This document shows positions 1 to 14,147 of a DNA stretch of 64,000 nt, piece by piece. The stretch spans positions 11,452,203-11,516,202 of the forward strand of contig NC_064037.1 of NCBI RefSeq assembly GCF_932526225.1, read 5' to 3'. The number at the start of each line of letters is the position of its first letter. The first letter of the stretch is position 1. Both the position numbers and the translations under genes were made by a program. The stretch comes from Nematostella vectensis. Taxonomy: Eukaryota > Cnidaria > Anthozoa > Actiniaria > Edwardsiidae. The notes beneath the pieces are model-generated. The model did not search any database. It was not told the DNA's origin and saw nothing but the letters and a program-made list of their open reading frames with translations.

Positions 1-94
1 CCAAAACAAGCCATGAATTTACCCCCCCCCCCCCCACCTAAACAAACATATAATAAAACTAAACCACAGGACACAGTTTTCAACCCAAGAGCAC

Positions 95-3882
<3,788 letters not shown>

Positions 3883-4285
3883 GTTTTGGAAGGATTCGCG
3901 CACATTGCCGGGGCCACCGGGCTCTGTGCAAGACCCAGGTGCACTGTGGGATATTTTAGATGAACCAAAGGTAGCCCAAACGCTCACGTCTGGTGTGTAA
4001 ATAAAAAAAATACGGAAAAATATATACAGAAAAGAAGAGTTATATTGTCATTAAATCACGTTTGGATTTAGTTTTAATTGTAAGAAAAAAAGAGGCGTGT
4101 AATGCGTGTGGTACTTTTCACACTTTGCATGGCGCTATATCGCGTAGTGTCTGCGTTATGAGTTTCGCAGGCTATGTATCGCCTACAGTACTAACCTGAG
4201 TATCAGGCCCTTACTACTGTACACTATGAGAGACGAAAATGAAAATAAATGCATGCAGCGCGTATGATCAACGAACCCGGTGTTG

Positions 4286-4528
4286 TCGCATCGCCACCAG
4301 TTTACTTCCGGAGGTCCGACGGAAACCTCAACCGTTAAAAGACAAAAGAATCTATTAAAATCCGAGATATTAAACAGGCCACCCGCTCTAAATTATTAAT
4401 CACATCCTTAGAGAAAACTTCCAATAAACGCACTGCTTTCAATACTTTGTAATAGTTTTCGCGTTTTCTGTTAAAAATCACCGGAGATTGTTACGTAATC
4501 GACCGGAAGTAAACTGGTGACAATGCGG
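4286..4528. promoter_or_regulatory. Inverted pair of ETS-type sites between CHK2 and the Dispatched gene
   Basis: Bases 4286-4311 and 4503-4528 form an imperfect 26-bp inverted repeat. Each arm ends in a consensus ETS/GABP site (ACTTCCGG on one arm, CCGGAAGT on the other). The block lies about 400 bp upstream of the CHK2 ATG and on the 5' side of the divergent Dispatched gene, so a shared promoter is plausible. It could equally be the terminal repeats of a small MITE. Confidence 0.45.
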
Positions 4529-4776
4529 CTTTAACGTCATCACGTATAATATGTAACTTGTTCCTTCAATTTCCTTGGCAATATTTTCAACCAATCAGAT
4601 TTCACAAACAGCATACCGATTTAATCTTTTACATGAATTTGCGATCGACATGAAACACAAATAAATCGAGCGGTTTTAGAAACCGAGTCATCTCGTTCGA
4701 ATCCTGTTACCACACAAAAGAGCATCGATTATATTACACGGGAGCGAACGTTCCTGAATTTTACGAATCGATTGGT

Positions 4777-5016
4777 TTGAGCTGTACCAGGGAGTGGATA
4801 CGAAAGTTTACAAATTCTGCTTTGTCCGCTTTGAGCACGGTAAGAACAACATCATATTGTCAGAATTATTTTCAAACTGTAAGAGCACTAAAAGGGTTGA
4901 CAAGGGTTATACACAGCAGGGCGATAAGTTTAATAGCCTACCCAACGAGATCAACATCTTTGAAATTTCCTAGTAGCCCAATAACCCCGATTGGTCGTAA
5001 TTCTAGCGGTGGCGGT
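4777..5016 (+). other. Possible 5' noncoding exon of the Dispatched-like gene
   Basis: An open stretch without any usable ATG. It contains two good splice donors, GCACG|GTAAGA ending the exon at 4839 and GCGGT|GTAAGT ending it at 5016. The coding exon at 6306 begins with an acceptor two bases before its ATG, so an upstream noncoding exon is required, and this is the best candidate seen. It has no recognisable protein similarity. Confidence 0.3.
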
Positions 5017-6307
5017 GTAAGTATGATATTTAAATAAATAAATAAGAGAAATAGGGGAAATAAAGAGCTGGTGCCGCTTTCAACCTTTTAGACTAACAGT
5101 TGTGGGGTATAGATGTATTCTATTGCCAAGATGGTAGTAAAATAAAATGCAATATTCACTTCAACATCACCAAGCTACTATTTACATAGCAGGGTTTATT
5201 TAGTACAGCTGCAGCATATTTTAATAACAATTTATTCCACAAATGCAATATTCCTTAAGATTAAATTAGTAAACTCTCTGTACACCAGTCAGCTAAGAGT
5301 TTGGAGTCAAAACCATCAGGATGAGTCAATAGTTTGGCTTATTCCATGTTGTTTAGAGTAACTTTACTGTAGAGTGGTAAGAGATCATAAATCTGATCTC
5401 TTTCTAAACCCATTCAGCCATTCTTGCGGTTCACCAAGCATATGGCAAACCTGTAAAAGCACCAGGGACTATAGGTTTTGCGAGGAATGGCCATAGCGCA
5501 GGGCTTGCCTTAGGGAGGGGCAAGCTTAAGACAAAAGTTAGAGACATCTTGAAACTGGAGGTTTTCAAGTATAGGTAATCTAGAGACATTTATGGTTTTC
5601 CTGGGAAGATATTGACATTTTTGAACATATCAAACCCTAAAATTTCTTCAAACTTGAGCAACAGCAACATAAAGTATTTTCCCCTGAATTCTTTCAAATT
5701 TGTTACACATTTTAAAACTGATATACTTAAAAGTGTTTGTGTGTGGCAGATTGGGTTAAAGGGCACTGCCGCCTCACATTAAATCAGGGGGTCTAATGCC
5801 TCCCTTACCTGCCGCCTATGAATAACAAACCTGTCAACTCTCCCGCATTAGGTGGGAGTCTCAAGATTTTGGACCCCTTCCTCCGCGTTGAGCACCAAAT
5901 CTCCCGCTTTTTAGTGATTTTTATCACTTCTGAAAAATTATTCTATAGAAAATCTTCATTTTGCCTATTTCCTATTAAAATATTTGAAACAATAATTCCC
6001 TTGCGTAGCAAAATTAACTTACACCCTCATGAGATCTATAAGTTTGTTTATGAGAGATTTCTATACGGCAAATGCCTGCAAGGTTAAACTTACCCCTCCC
6101 TCAAAAAAATGAATATACCCCACCCCTCCCCCCAAACAATTCTCAAGCCTTGAGATTTTCGGTAGTTGACAGGTATGGAATAAGGCTCTACCTGCCACCT
6201 ATGCATGAGGCTTAAAATGTGGTAGTCCCAGCTAGATATAGTTGTCTTGACTCTCTAACCCTAGTAGTTACTTATATTAAACTGAATTTGAATTCCCCTT
6301 ATCAGCT

Positions 6308-9300
6308 ATGGCATCTGTGGAACAGCAGCCAAGTGCGAAGAGGGAACATCCAGAAAAACTTAGGTATTTACTACTGTAACTTTGGTAACAACTCAACTGT
6401 ACTTGCAATAACTACTAGGCCATAAGCATAGCCAGTCCTGTAAAATCGAGAACAATGTGAATTTTTTGGAATGTTTGTGCTTATCAATCATGTGCAAGAT
6501 TTTTAACCAGTCAACTAGGAATATTTTTCAACAAGTCTAAAGGCCTGGCTTAACTAGGCGACATTTTGAGTGTGACATGTAGCGTGCAACATGTCTCCTG
6601 AATGTTCCTAGTTTAGGCCTCACCAAAAACATGGAGTGCATGACAAGTTTTGTAGAGCAGAACATGAAAATGTTTCTTAAATATCAGAGAAACATTTCTT
6701 TGTTGCTGCTACAAGATTTGGCGTGTGCTAAATGATTTTCAGGGTGGCTAAGCTGGTACATGTGGCAAGCTACATGTCTCCTAGTTTAGCCAGGCCTTAA
6801 GTGTCTGACAGTAAGCCTTTCACATATATTTTTGGGTGTTGATGGTTTTTCCGTATTTACTCATGTACAATACGCACTAATGAATAATATATACCTTGAT
6901 TTTTGAAGTCATTAAAAAAAAGTACAGTAGCTATATTTGACAAAGATCCTAGATGAAAAATATGTTGAAAATTATATTTAAAACTAATAAAAAGTCAATA
7001 AATACAAACATGCTAGAGGCATAGCACGAAAACAGTATTTTTCTATGTTCAAGTTTTTATTTACATCTTTGCAGAGTTTAAATACCTTGATTAACTTATT
7101 CGCAGATCAAAATACTCAAAAGCTTTCTATTGTTTTTGTTATTATGCAAATGTTTTAACTCGCAAACAAGAAGTTTTATGTATACAGGGCTTCTGGAATT
7201 ACGCGCTTGTGCGGAAGTGCGTAATTTGCCTTTTTCCGCGTAATTTGGCTAAATTTTGAAAGACAAAACATTTAATTGCACAGCTGATGTGTTCTTTTAG
7301 GGTTGTTACCTCTATTTCTCGTGAAAAAAGAGATATTCTTCGTAAGAGTGCGATATTTCGAACTGAATTTCCGAAAACAAATAAAATGACTAGGCGTTCT
7401 TTGCTAAACCGCGAAGGCCTAGGACTAATAATAAAATCATTTTTTTAATTGGCTGGTGGCTAGGAGCCAATGAACACTCGATATTTTCACGCAAAAAATT
7501 AACCTTTTTTATTTCAGTACAAAATGTAGTTTGGGCGTAACAGTTGATATTCCGTGTAATTTAGCGCGTAATTCAGTAGAGAATCCCGCAAAATTTTGAT
7601 TTTTAAAGAAAAATGTATTGCAAAATCCCGCGTAATTTAGCGCGTAATGATTGATTTTCCAAGTAATTTAGCGCGTAACCTAGCCAAGAATCCCGCGTAA
7701 TTTTGAGTTTTTTTCGCGTAATTCTAGAAGCCCTGTGTATAATACACACCCTGATTTTGGAGGTCATTTTCGAAAAAAGTGCATACTATACATGAGTAAA
7801 TACGGAACAACGATGATGCTGTAATGGTCTCCATAATTATCATAATAGACAATAATGTACTATGCTGTAAATATTGTTTGTTTGTCATTCCAGATGTCTA
7901 AAGGAAGATATCATTGCTGCTGTGGTTATTTTTATCATCATATTGCATGTTGCCCTCTTTGCTGCTGCCTCATTTCTCCCAGCAATGAAAGCACCTCCTT
8001 TGCCTTCATTTTCAGAGCCATTGAAGGTGATTATTGTGGCATAGGTGTAACTTAGGGGTAAACAGGGTGTAGCATAGGCGTACCCTGGGGAGACAAAGGG
8101 TATGGCATAGGCATACCGTAGTAAAAAAAATGGGGGTGGGGGAAAATAGGGTGTGGCATAGGCATACTCTAGGGAAAAACATTGTGTAGCTTATAGGCAT
8201 ACCCTAGGGGGGAACAGCAACAAGGGTGGGCCTAGGGGAAAAGAAATGTATTGTTAACCTAGAACAACGGTATGTTTTGGTACATTTTTTTTACCCGTGC
8301 CATTTATATATAATATAATTATATAATCATATATGGTAATTGTTATCATTTTGTTGTTACTGTATACTTATTGTGTTTTTTTACAGTACTGTTATACTAT
8401 ATATATGTTTCTTTTAACAGGGATTTGAGCCGAGGGGAACTGATCTAAGTAGCCGTATGGTGACAATGAAGAAAAAGGGATATACAGCCCTGACTACAAA
8501 TATCCCTGTGCAATCAAGCATTTCCAAGAGGTCAACAAGAAGATCAAGATCAATTTCATACTGTGGTTTCAATGAAAATAATGGCCTTTTAGCCTTTGAA
8601 TCCACCTCAGGGGCAAGCTTGTTTAACGCAAAGAGCTTCAAGGAGATGTGTTATTTGGAAGAAGATATTGTTCAGAAGAATTCTCTGTTCCAGACATATT
8701 GCCTTAAAGACACAAATGGGAACTGTTGTTCAAGTTATTCACTTGGAAACATGGTCGCTTCAGTGATGCGTAAATCATCCTGTCAAGACATAACTGATAG
8801 TGATGTGAACCAAGCGTCTACTTTGATAGAGAGTTGTGCACCTTACTTTGTTAAGGGACTGCTGAAAAATACTTGTTCATGCAATACCTTAATAAATGGA
8901 ACCACAGTCAACAACTGTCCAGCCGTTCCATGTTTGTGTTTTCAAGATCAAGCAACACTTCTAGTTATGAACTATTTGACAGACAACAAGTTTCTTTTGA
9001 CACCAAAGGATAAGTTTCTAAAATATGCTTTATCCTTCCTACCTCTGTCATGGTGGGATAATGATTTCTACAAGGATGTTTATGACTCCAAACTAAAGAA
9101 GTCTTTACCAAATCATGGAGGAGTCAAAGTAGTTGGTTTTGACTTTGGCAATTACAAATACGATTTGTTTAGCACATTACTGATAGACAATGCCAAATAC
9201 CCAGCAATTGCTATGGTTGTGCTCCTAATCATCATGTGTCTTTATCTGAACTCCATAATCATTGCCTTTTGTGGTCTTCTTAGTATTATCTTTGCATTAG

Positions 9301-11995
9301 TTGATGCCTACTTTATTTACAAAATCGTTCTTGGTATCAATTTTTTTCCATTTCTGAATGTAGTGACTCTTGTTTTTCTGGTTGGGATTGGAGCAGATGA
9401 TGCCTTTGTATACTATGACATCTGGAGACAAACTAAGAAAGCTCATCCTAATGAAGACTGCCTGACTCTGACATGGAAGACGCTGAGATATGCAGCTCTT
9501 TCCATGCTTGTTACAAGTATGACTACTTCCGCTGCCTTCTTTGCTAGTGTCTCATCTAAAATTACATCCATCAAATGCTTTGGTATATTTGCTGGAATAT
9601 CTATTCTCACATGTTATCTCATGATGATAACATGGTTTCCAGCAGTGGTTCTTCTTCATGAGAGATGGATACGTAGAAGAACAATTGATCAAATGCCAAA
9701 AGCAGAACCAACAGTACAAAGCATCCGCGATGGGGAACAAGAAGCAAGTGCAGTAAAACCTACAAGTAAATGTGAAACAATTTGTTGGGGATTTGATTTT
9801 CCCTGTCATTTCATACCCAAGTTGAACACATTCTTTGGGAATCTGTCAAAGAAAATGTTTGCAGAGTGGCTGCCTAATGCTGTATTGAAGAAAAGACTAT
9901 ACTTTCTCTGGATTGTCATCTTTATTGGTCTCACTATTGGCTTCATTTGTGTGATATTTGTCAGCCCCAAGATATCACTACCAAGCAGTAAAGACTTCCA
10001 AGTGTTTGCTTCAAGCAGTACCTTAGAGCAATATGAGATGAATGTCAAAAACAACATCAGATATGCCCAAGGCCAAGGATGGGGGCTTTGGGTCAAGCTT
10101 ATATGGGGAGTAAAACCAGAAGACAACGGGCACCACTTAAATCCAGATGACTTAGGGACACTGACATATGAAAATAACTTTGATCCATTTGCTCCGGAAT
10201 CACAAAAATGGATGCTTTCCTTATCAAAGAATCTGCGGAATCAGACGTTCTTCTCAAAGACTAAGAACTACTACCCAAAGACACCATTTGAGATGTTCCT
10301 GGACCATGCAATCCAAGAGTCATGCCTAGAAAATTATACATTTCCATACCCAAGAGCAGTTTTTGAAAATTGTTATAAAAAACTTGATTTCTACAACAAA
10401 TATGTTCTTTATGATGAAAATGGTAAGCCAAGAGCTGTGTCATGGGGGTTTGCCACAGATTTCAGTTACACCTCAGCATTCAAACCCATGGATGACTTCT
10501 GGAATGAGATTAATAGTTGGTCTACAAAAGAAATGGCCAAGGCACCTAAAGGACTTCAAAATGGATGGGCAGTTTGTGAAAGCTTGGACTTCTACAGCTT
10601 GCAGGCCAGTCTGTCTGCGGGTACATTCTCATCTATGAGTATTTCAGTTGCCATTGCATTTGTAGTCATGCTGCTTACGACTCTTAATATCTTTATTAGC
10701 CTCTATGCTATTATCACAATTGTGGGCATCCTTGCGATTACAGTTGGTTCGCTAGTTCTTCTTGGTTGGCAGTTGAACATTTTGGAATCTATTGTGATGT
10801 CTGTGGCAGTTGGTTTGTCTATTGACTTCACCATGCATTATGGGGTAGCTTACAGGCTCTCTCCATATAAAGACAGAAGAGATATTAGAGTGCGTTACTC
10901 ATTTGTGCATATTGGATCAGCTATTTTCATGGCAGCATTGACTACGTTTATTACAGGTAATAAAATCGAATATGGAATTTTCCAGTAGCAAAGATTTTCT
11001 CCAGGTTTGTTTCTAACAGTTCATTGCGTCTAAAAACAAATATGCTAATGAACTGCTTATAACAACCAGGAAAAAAGCTCTGCTAGCAGGGTCGTAACAG
11101 ATTAAAAAAATCTGGAAAAACAAAAATGTTCAATAGTGCACAGTTTAACTTTTTCTATTTGTTGGCCCATCTTCCCGTTCTGTCCTCAAGCAACCACCAA
11201 CAATGAACATCCATGTCTCACCTTAGAATAGTAGTCATGTAGTCAATCAACAATTGAACCAATTTAAGACTTCAGTGTTGTTACTGCACTCTATCACCAT
11301 TTGGATGGTTTGATTTGAGATATGAGGTAATGGCATTGTTCTCATTGTTCTTCTTCTTTTTCCTAGGACTACTAATGATGCCTGCCATAGTTCTAGTATA
11401 CAACCAGCTGGGTGTCTTTCTAATGCTGGTCATGTTCTTCAGCTACATATATGCAACTTTGGCTTTCCAGTCCATGTGTGCACTGATTGGACCCATCAAC
11501 AACTTTGGGCAACTAAGCATTTCAAGGTAACTTGTAGTTTAGATGGAAGACCACAATTAAGATCAGAAGCATCATCAGAGTTGCTCATTTAACCAATACA
11601 ATACTGATATACTATAATTACTAGAAATATTAGATGTGCTCCTTTCTTGCTGAAGTTTTAGTTTAGTTAAAGTTTAAATATGGCTTTGTCACGCAAACAA
11701 TATGGTTGACAGTCTGACATAAGGAAAAGCCTGATGTAAGCAAAAGGAAAAGTATAACTGATTTAATGCATTTTCCAGCTAAGAGTTCTAGAATGGAGTA
11801 AGATCTATCCCATCATCCTATCCTAATGATCCTGTGGTTATTGTTTACAGGTGCTTGCCTGAGCGTTGCCAGGTTGACCCAGAGAGTGATAATAGGCAGG
11901 AAGAATTACTGGCAGTCGATAAACCCAAGAAATCTGGGGAGAAACCAAAGGGAGAAGATAATGTAGTAGACAATAGTATGGTTACTCCTCTGTAA
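6308..11995 (+). CDS. DISP: Dispatched-like RND-family 12-TM membrane protein
   Basis: Dispatched proteins release cholesterol-modified Hedgehog from secreting cells. Exons 6308-6363, 7894-8026, 8421-10956, 11367-11526 and 11851-11995 join in phase to 1009 aa. Residues 25-50 form TM1. The family motif GFEPRGT begins the third exon (about residue 64) and is followed by a Cys-rich extracellular loop. The first sterol-sensing/RND block contains GIGADDAFVYYD (about residue 385), with the acidic pair expected of RND proton-relay helices. The second contains GLSIDFTMHY (about residue 860). The tail is short, hydrophilic and Lys/Glu-rich, ending MVTPL. The start ATG at 6308 lies two bases after a splice acceptor. 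Nearly all of the protein is in one 2.5-kb exon. Orthology among DISP1/2/3 cannot be settled by eye. A poly(A) signal lies at 12543-12548. Confidence 0.88.
6538..6802. mobile_element. MITE in Dispatched intron
   Basis: Terminal inverted repeats of about 45 bp start AAGGCCTGGCT and TTAAGGCCTGGCT on opposite strands. There is no coding capacity. Target duplication is unclear. Confidence 0.6.
6850..7805. mobile_element. Palindromic element with a nested insertion, Dispatched intron
   Basis: The ends CCGTATTTACTCATGTA (6850) and its reverse complement (7789-7805) mark an element of about 956 bp with imperfect subterminal inverted similarity (a motif of AATAC plus CAC). It is interrupted by a second element at 7184-7736. 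Confidence 0.55.
7184..7736. mobile_element. Nested 553-bp MITE with GTAT target duplication
   Basis: The element begins ACAGGGCTTCTGGAATTACGCG and ends with the near-perfect reverse complement. GTAT is found on both sides (7180-7183 and 7737-7740). The interior repeats the phrase CGCGTAATTTAGCGCGTAA. There is no ORF of interest. Confidence 0.6.
8033..8245 (+). repeat. Degenerate minisatellite just downstream of a Dispatched splice donor
   Basis: Four to five diverged units of about 40-60 bp sharing GTGTAGCATAGGCGTACCCT begin a few bases after the donor of the second coding exon (exon end 8026). Confidence 0.65.
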
Positions 11996-12350
11996 ATGAA
12001 TGTATTTAAATTATTTTATTTTGGAAATGTTTGCTTGCCCAAGCGTTGTCAAGTTGACCCAAAATGACAATAGTCAGTAAGAATTACTGGCAGTGGATAA
12101 ACCCAAGAAATCTGGGGAGAAACCAAAGGGACAAGATAATGTAGTTGATGATAGTATGGTTACTCCTCTGTAAATAAATGTATTTAGATTATTTTGGAAA
12201 TGTTTGCTTGCCCAAGTGTTGTTGTTGACCCAGAGTGATATTAGTCAGTAAGAATTATTGGCAGTCGATAAACCCAAGAACTCTGGGGAGAAACCAAAGG
12301 GAGAAGATAATGTAGAAGATGATAGCTTGGTTACTAACTGTAGATAAATG
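11996..12350 (+). repeat. Two decayed tandem copies of the Dispatched terminal exon
   Basis: The last coding exon (11851-11995) is followed by two tandem copies of itself (about 12026-12178 and 12203-12345). Each retains the Lys-rich tail sequence (AAACCCAAGAA.TCTGGGGAG) and a copy of the stop region. Both carry an in-frame stop from a TCAGTAAGAA change, so they act only as 3' UTR. Confidence 0.85.
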
Positions 12351-12542
12351 TATAAATATTATTTTTATTTTTGGCATTATTTATGATTTTTATGTATCTA
12401 ATTTACAATGTTTGCCCATTTTGAAATATCTAAAGTATGAGGTCAACTCTTTTTCCGCATTGCCTTCATTATACTTCATAAACACCAGATATATTTGTGG
12501 TATTTTTTAGGAAATCTTTGAAGATCTATGAAAAGAATCTAC

Positions 12543-12548
12543 AATAAA
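12543..12548 (+). terminator. Poly(A) signal AATAAA, Dispatched gene
   Basis: A canonical hexamer about 550 bp after the stop and beyond the duplicated last-exon copies. An earlier AATAAA also lies within the second copy near 12173. Confidence 0.45.
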
Positions 12549-13650
12549 AACATTGTGGCATTGTATATTTATTGTCAATAATATTTGGGAAGTGTTATTA
12601 TCTTATGTGCAGAGGTGTTCATTATCAAGCAAGGAACAAATAGTTTTTCTTTTTACATTTATTAGAATTAATTTGACACTACTGTTTTCCAAATTTGCTT
12701 TGAGGATATTGTATAAAAGAAAAAAAAATTAATGTCATCTACAAATTTTGTTTAGATCTTATTCCTCTACCCCCTTCATCCACTCCCCAAGCCAACTCCC
12801 CTTAATTGACGGGAGAGCGAGAGCCAAACATTTATTGTGACAGATTGATTCCCAGGAGTTTTCTTTTTGTTTTTTGTTGTCCATGATATTCTATTATTCT
12901 AGATCTAGACCATTATCAAGAAATAGGTAACAAAATTGGGGTTTCACAGCACAAGGTGGTAAATGGGGTATTGAACATGTTTCACGAACCGCAGAAATTG
13001 ATTTTTCACGTTTCGCGGACCAAAAAATGGACTTTTCACATTTCACGATTTTGAATACCGTAATATCGCGTCCAAAACTCGCAAATACCGCAATACCGCG
13101 TCCAAAGATCGCAAATACCGTAGTACTATTTCCAAAATCCGAAAATACTTTTATTTAACTTAAATATCTATGCTTTTTTTCAAAAAGGTCGAATGATTCT
13201 CCTTTCACCACAACAACTTGAGCTAAATCTCGTTCTAAATCACGCGTTTTACGGACGTCGAAATTGACGATTTCGTTATTCTTGACATTGAAAAATGACC
13301 AGATCTCGTTTCGCCAAAATATGCTTTACCACCCTGACAGCAGCCTAGTAGTCCAGTTTATGCCCTGATTCATAACAGAATCATTGATTCAAAACACAGC
13401 ATGTTCCTTAGGTCTGGAAGGAAGCCTCACCCCGACCTCGTAAATAAGTAAGTACAGATCCCTTTTATAAATTTGTTACTGTAAGATTCCAACCATTTCT
13501 TAATAACTAACTTTATAATTTTTAAATAATTTACTTACTTACTTTAGTAGTTGCGTACATAGCCTGTAATTCAGTCACACTGCATAAGGCTTTAATAAGC
13601 TATATATTATCATTATTATATTATTAGGTGTGCTTTCTTAAACTTTATAT
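12549..13650. other. Intergenic DNA, no gene seen
   Basis: AT-rich. It holds three imperfect copies of a roughly 30-bp phrase (AATACCG..AT.CCGCGTCCAAA) at about 13050-13150, resembling part of a dispersed repeat. No exon with acceptable borders was found. Confidence 0.5.
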
Positions 13651-13652
13651 TA

Positions 13653-13795
<143 letters not shown>

Positions 13796-14018
13796 GCTTT
13801 TCTCAATTAAAGTCAAATTCTTTACTTTTCCTTGACAAAGGGAGGGTTCTTTTTCTGTCATCGAGCTTTGAGTCAAATCAAATCCAACTCTAATTGCTTT
13901 TTCTTAAATTATGCAATGATAAATAATACTCGCCGTTTTGTGTCTTGTTCTCTTTCTTTTATTCAGCCGATTTTGTTTCAGCTTTCTTTTTGTGTAGCAC
14001 GTTTGAATTTTGCTTCAA

Positions 14019-14090
14019 AAATGGCGGGAAAATAAAGATCTGTGATTGGCCAGTCTAAGAGGGTGGGCGCGCGCAACAAATCATTTCTCT
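14019..14090 (+). promoter_or_regulatory. CNTD1 promoter region: E2F-like site, CCAAT box, GC box
   Basis: AATGGCGGGAAAAT (about 14021-14034) contains a consensus E2F/DP site (GGCGGGAAA). GATTGGCC (inverted CCAAT) and GGGTGGGCG (Sp1/KLF type) follow within 40 bp, all about 100 bp upstream of the CNTD1 ATG. A pyrimidine-rich TTTTTTAG just before the ATG suggests a 5' UTR intron. Confidence 0.45.
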
Positions 14091-14147
14091 TCCGGTATCA
14101 ATTGTTTTGTTTCTCCCTGTTTATCCTCTTTTTTAGTTCAAATAATC

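Noticed and set aside
3988-4060. Upstream extension of the CHK2 reading frame
   Set aside because: The frame is open but has no ATG and is T-rich; a CAG acceptor-like site at 3991 suggests intron instead.
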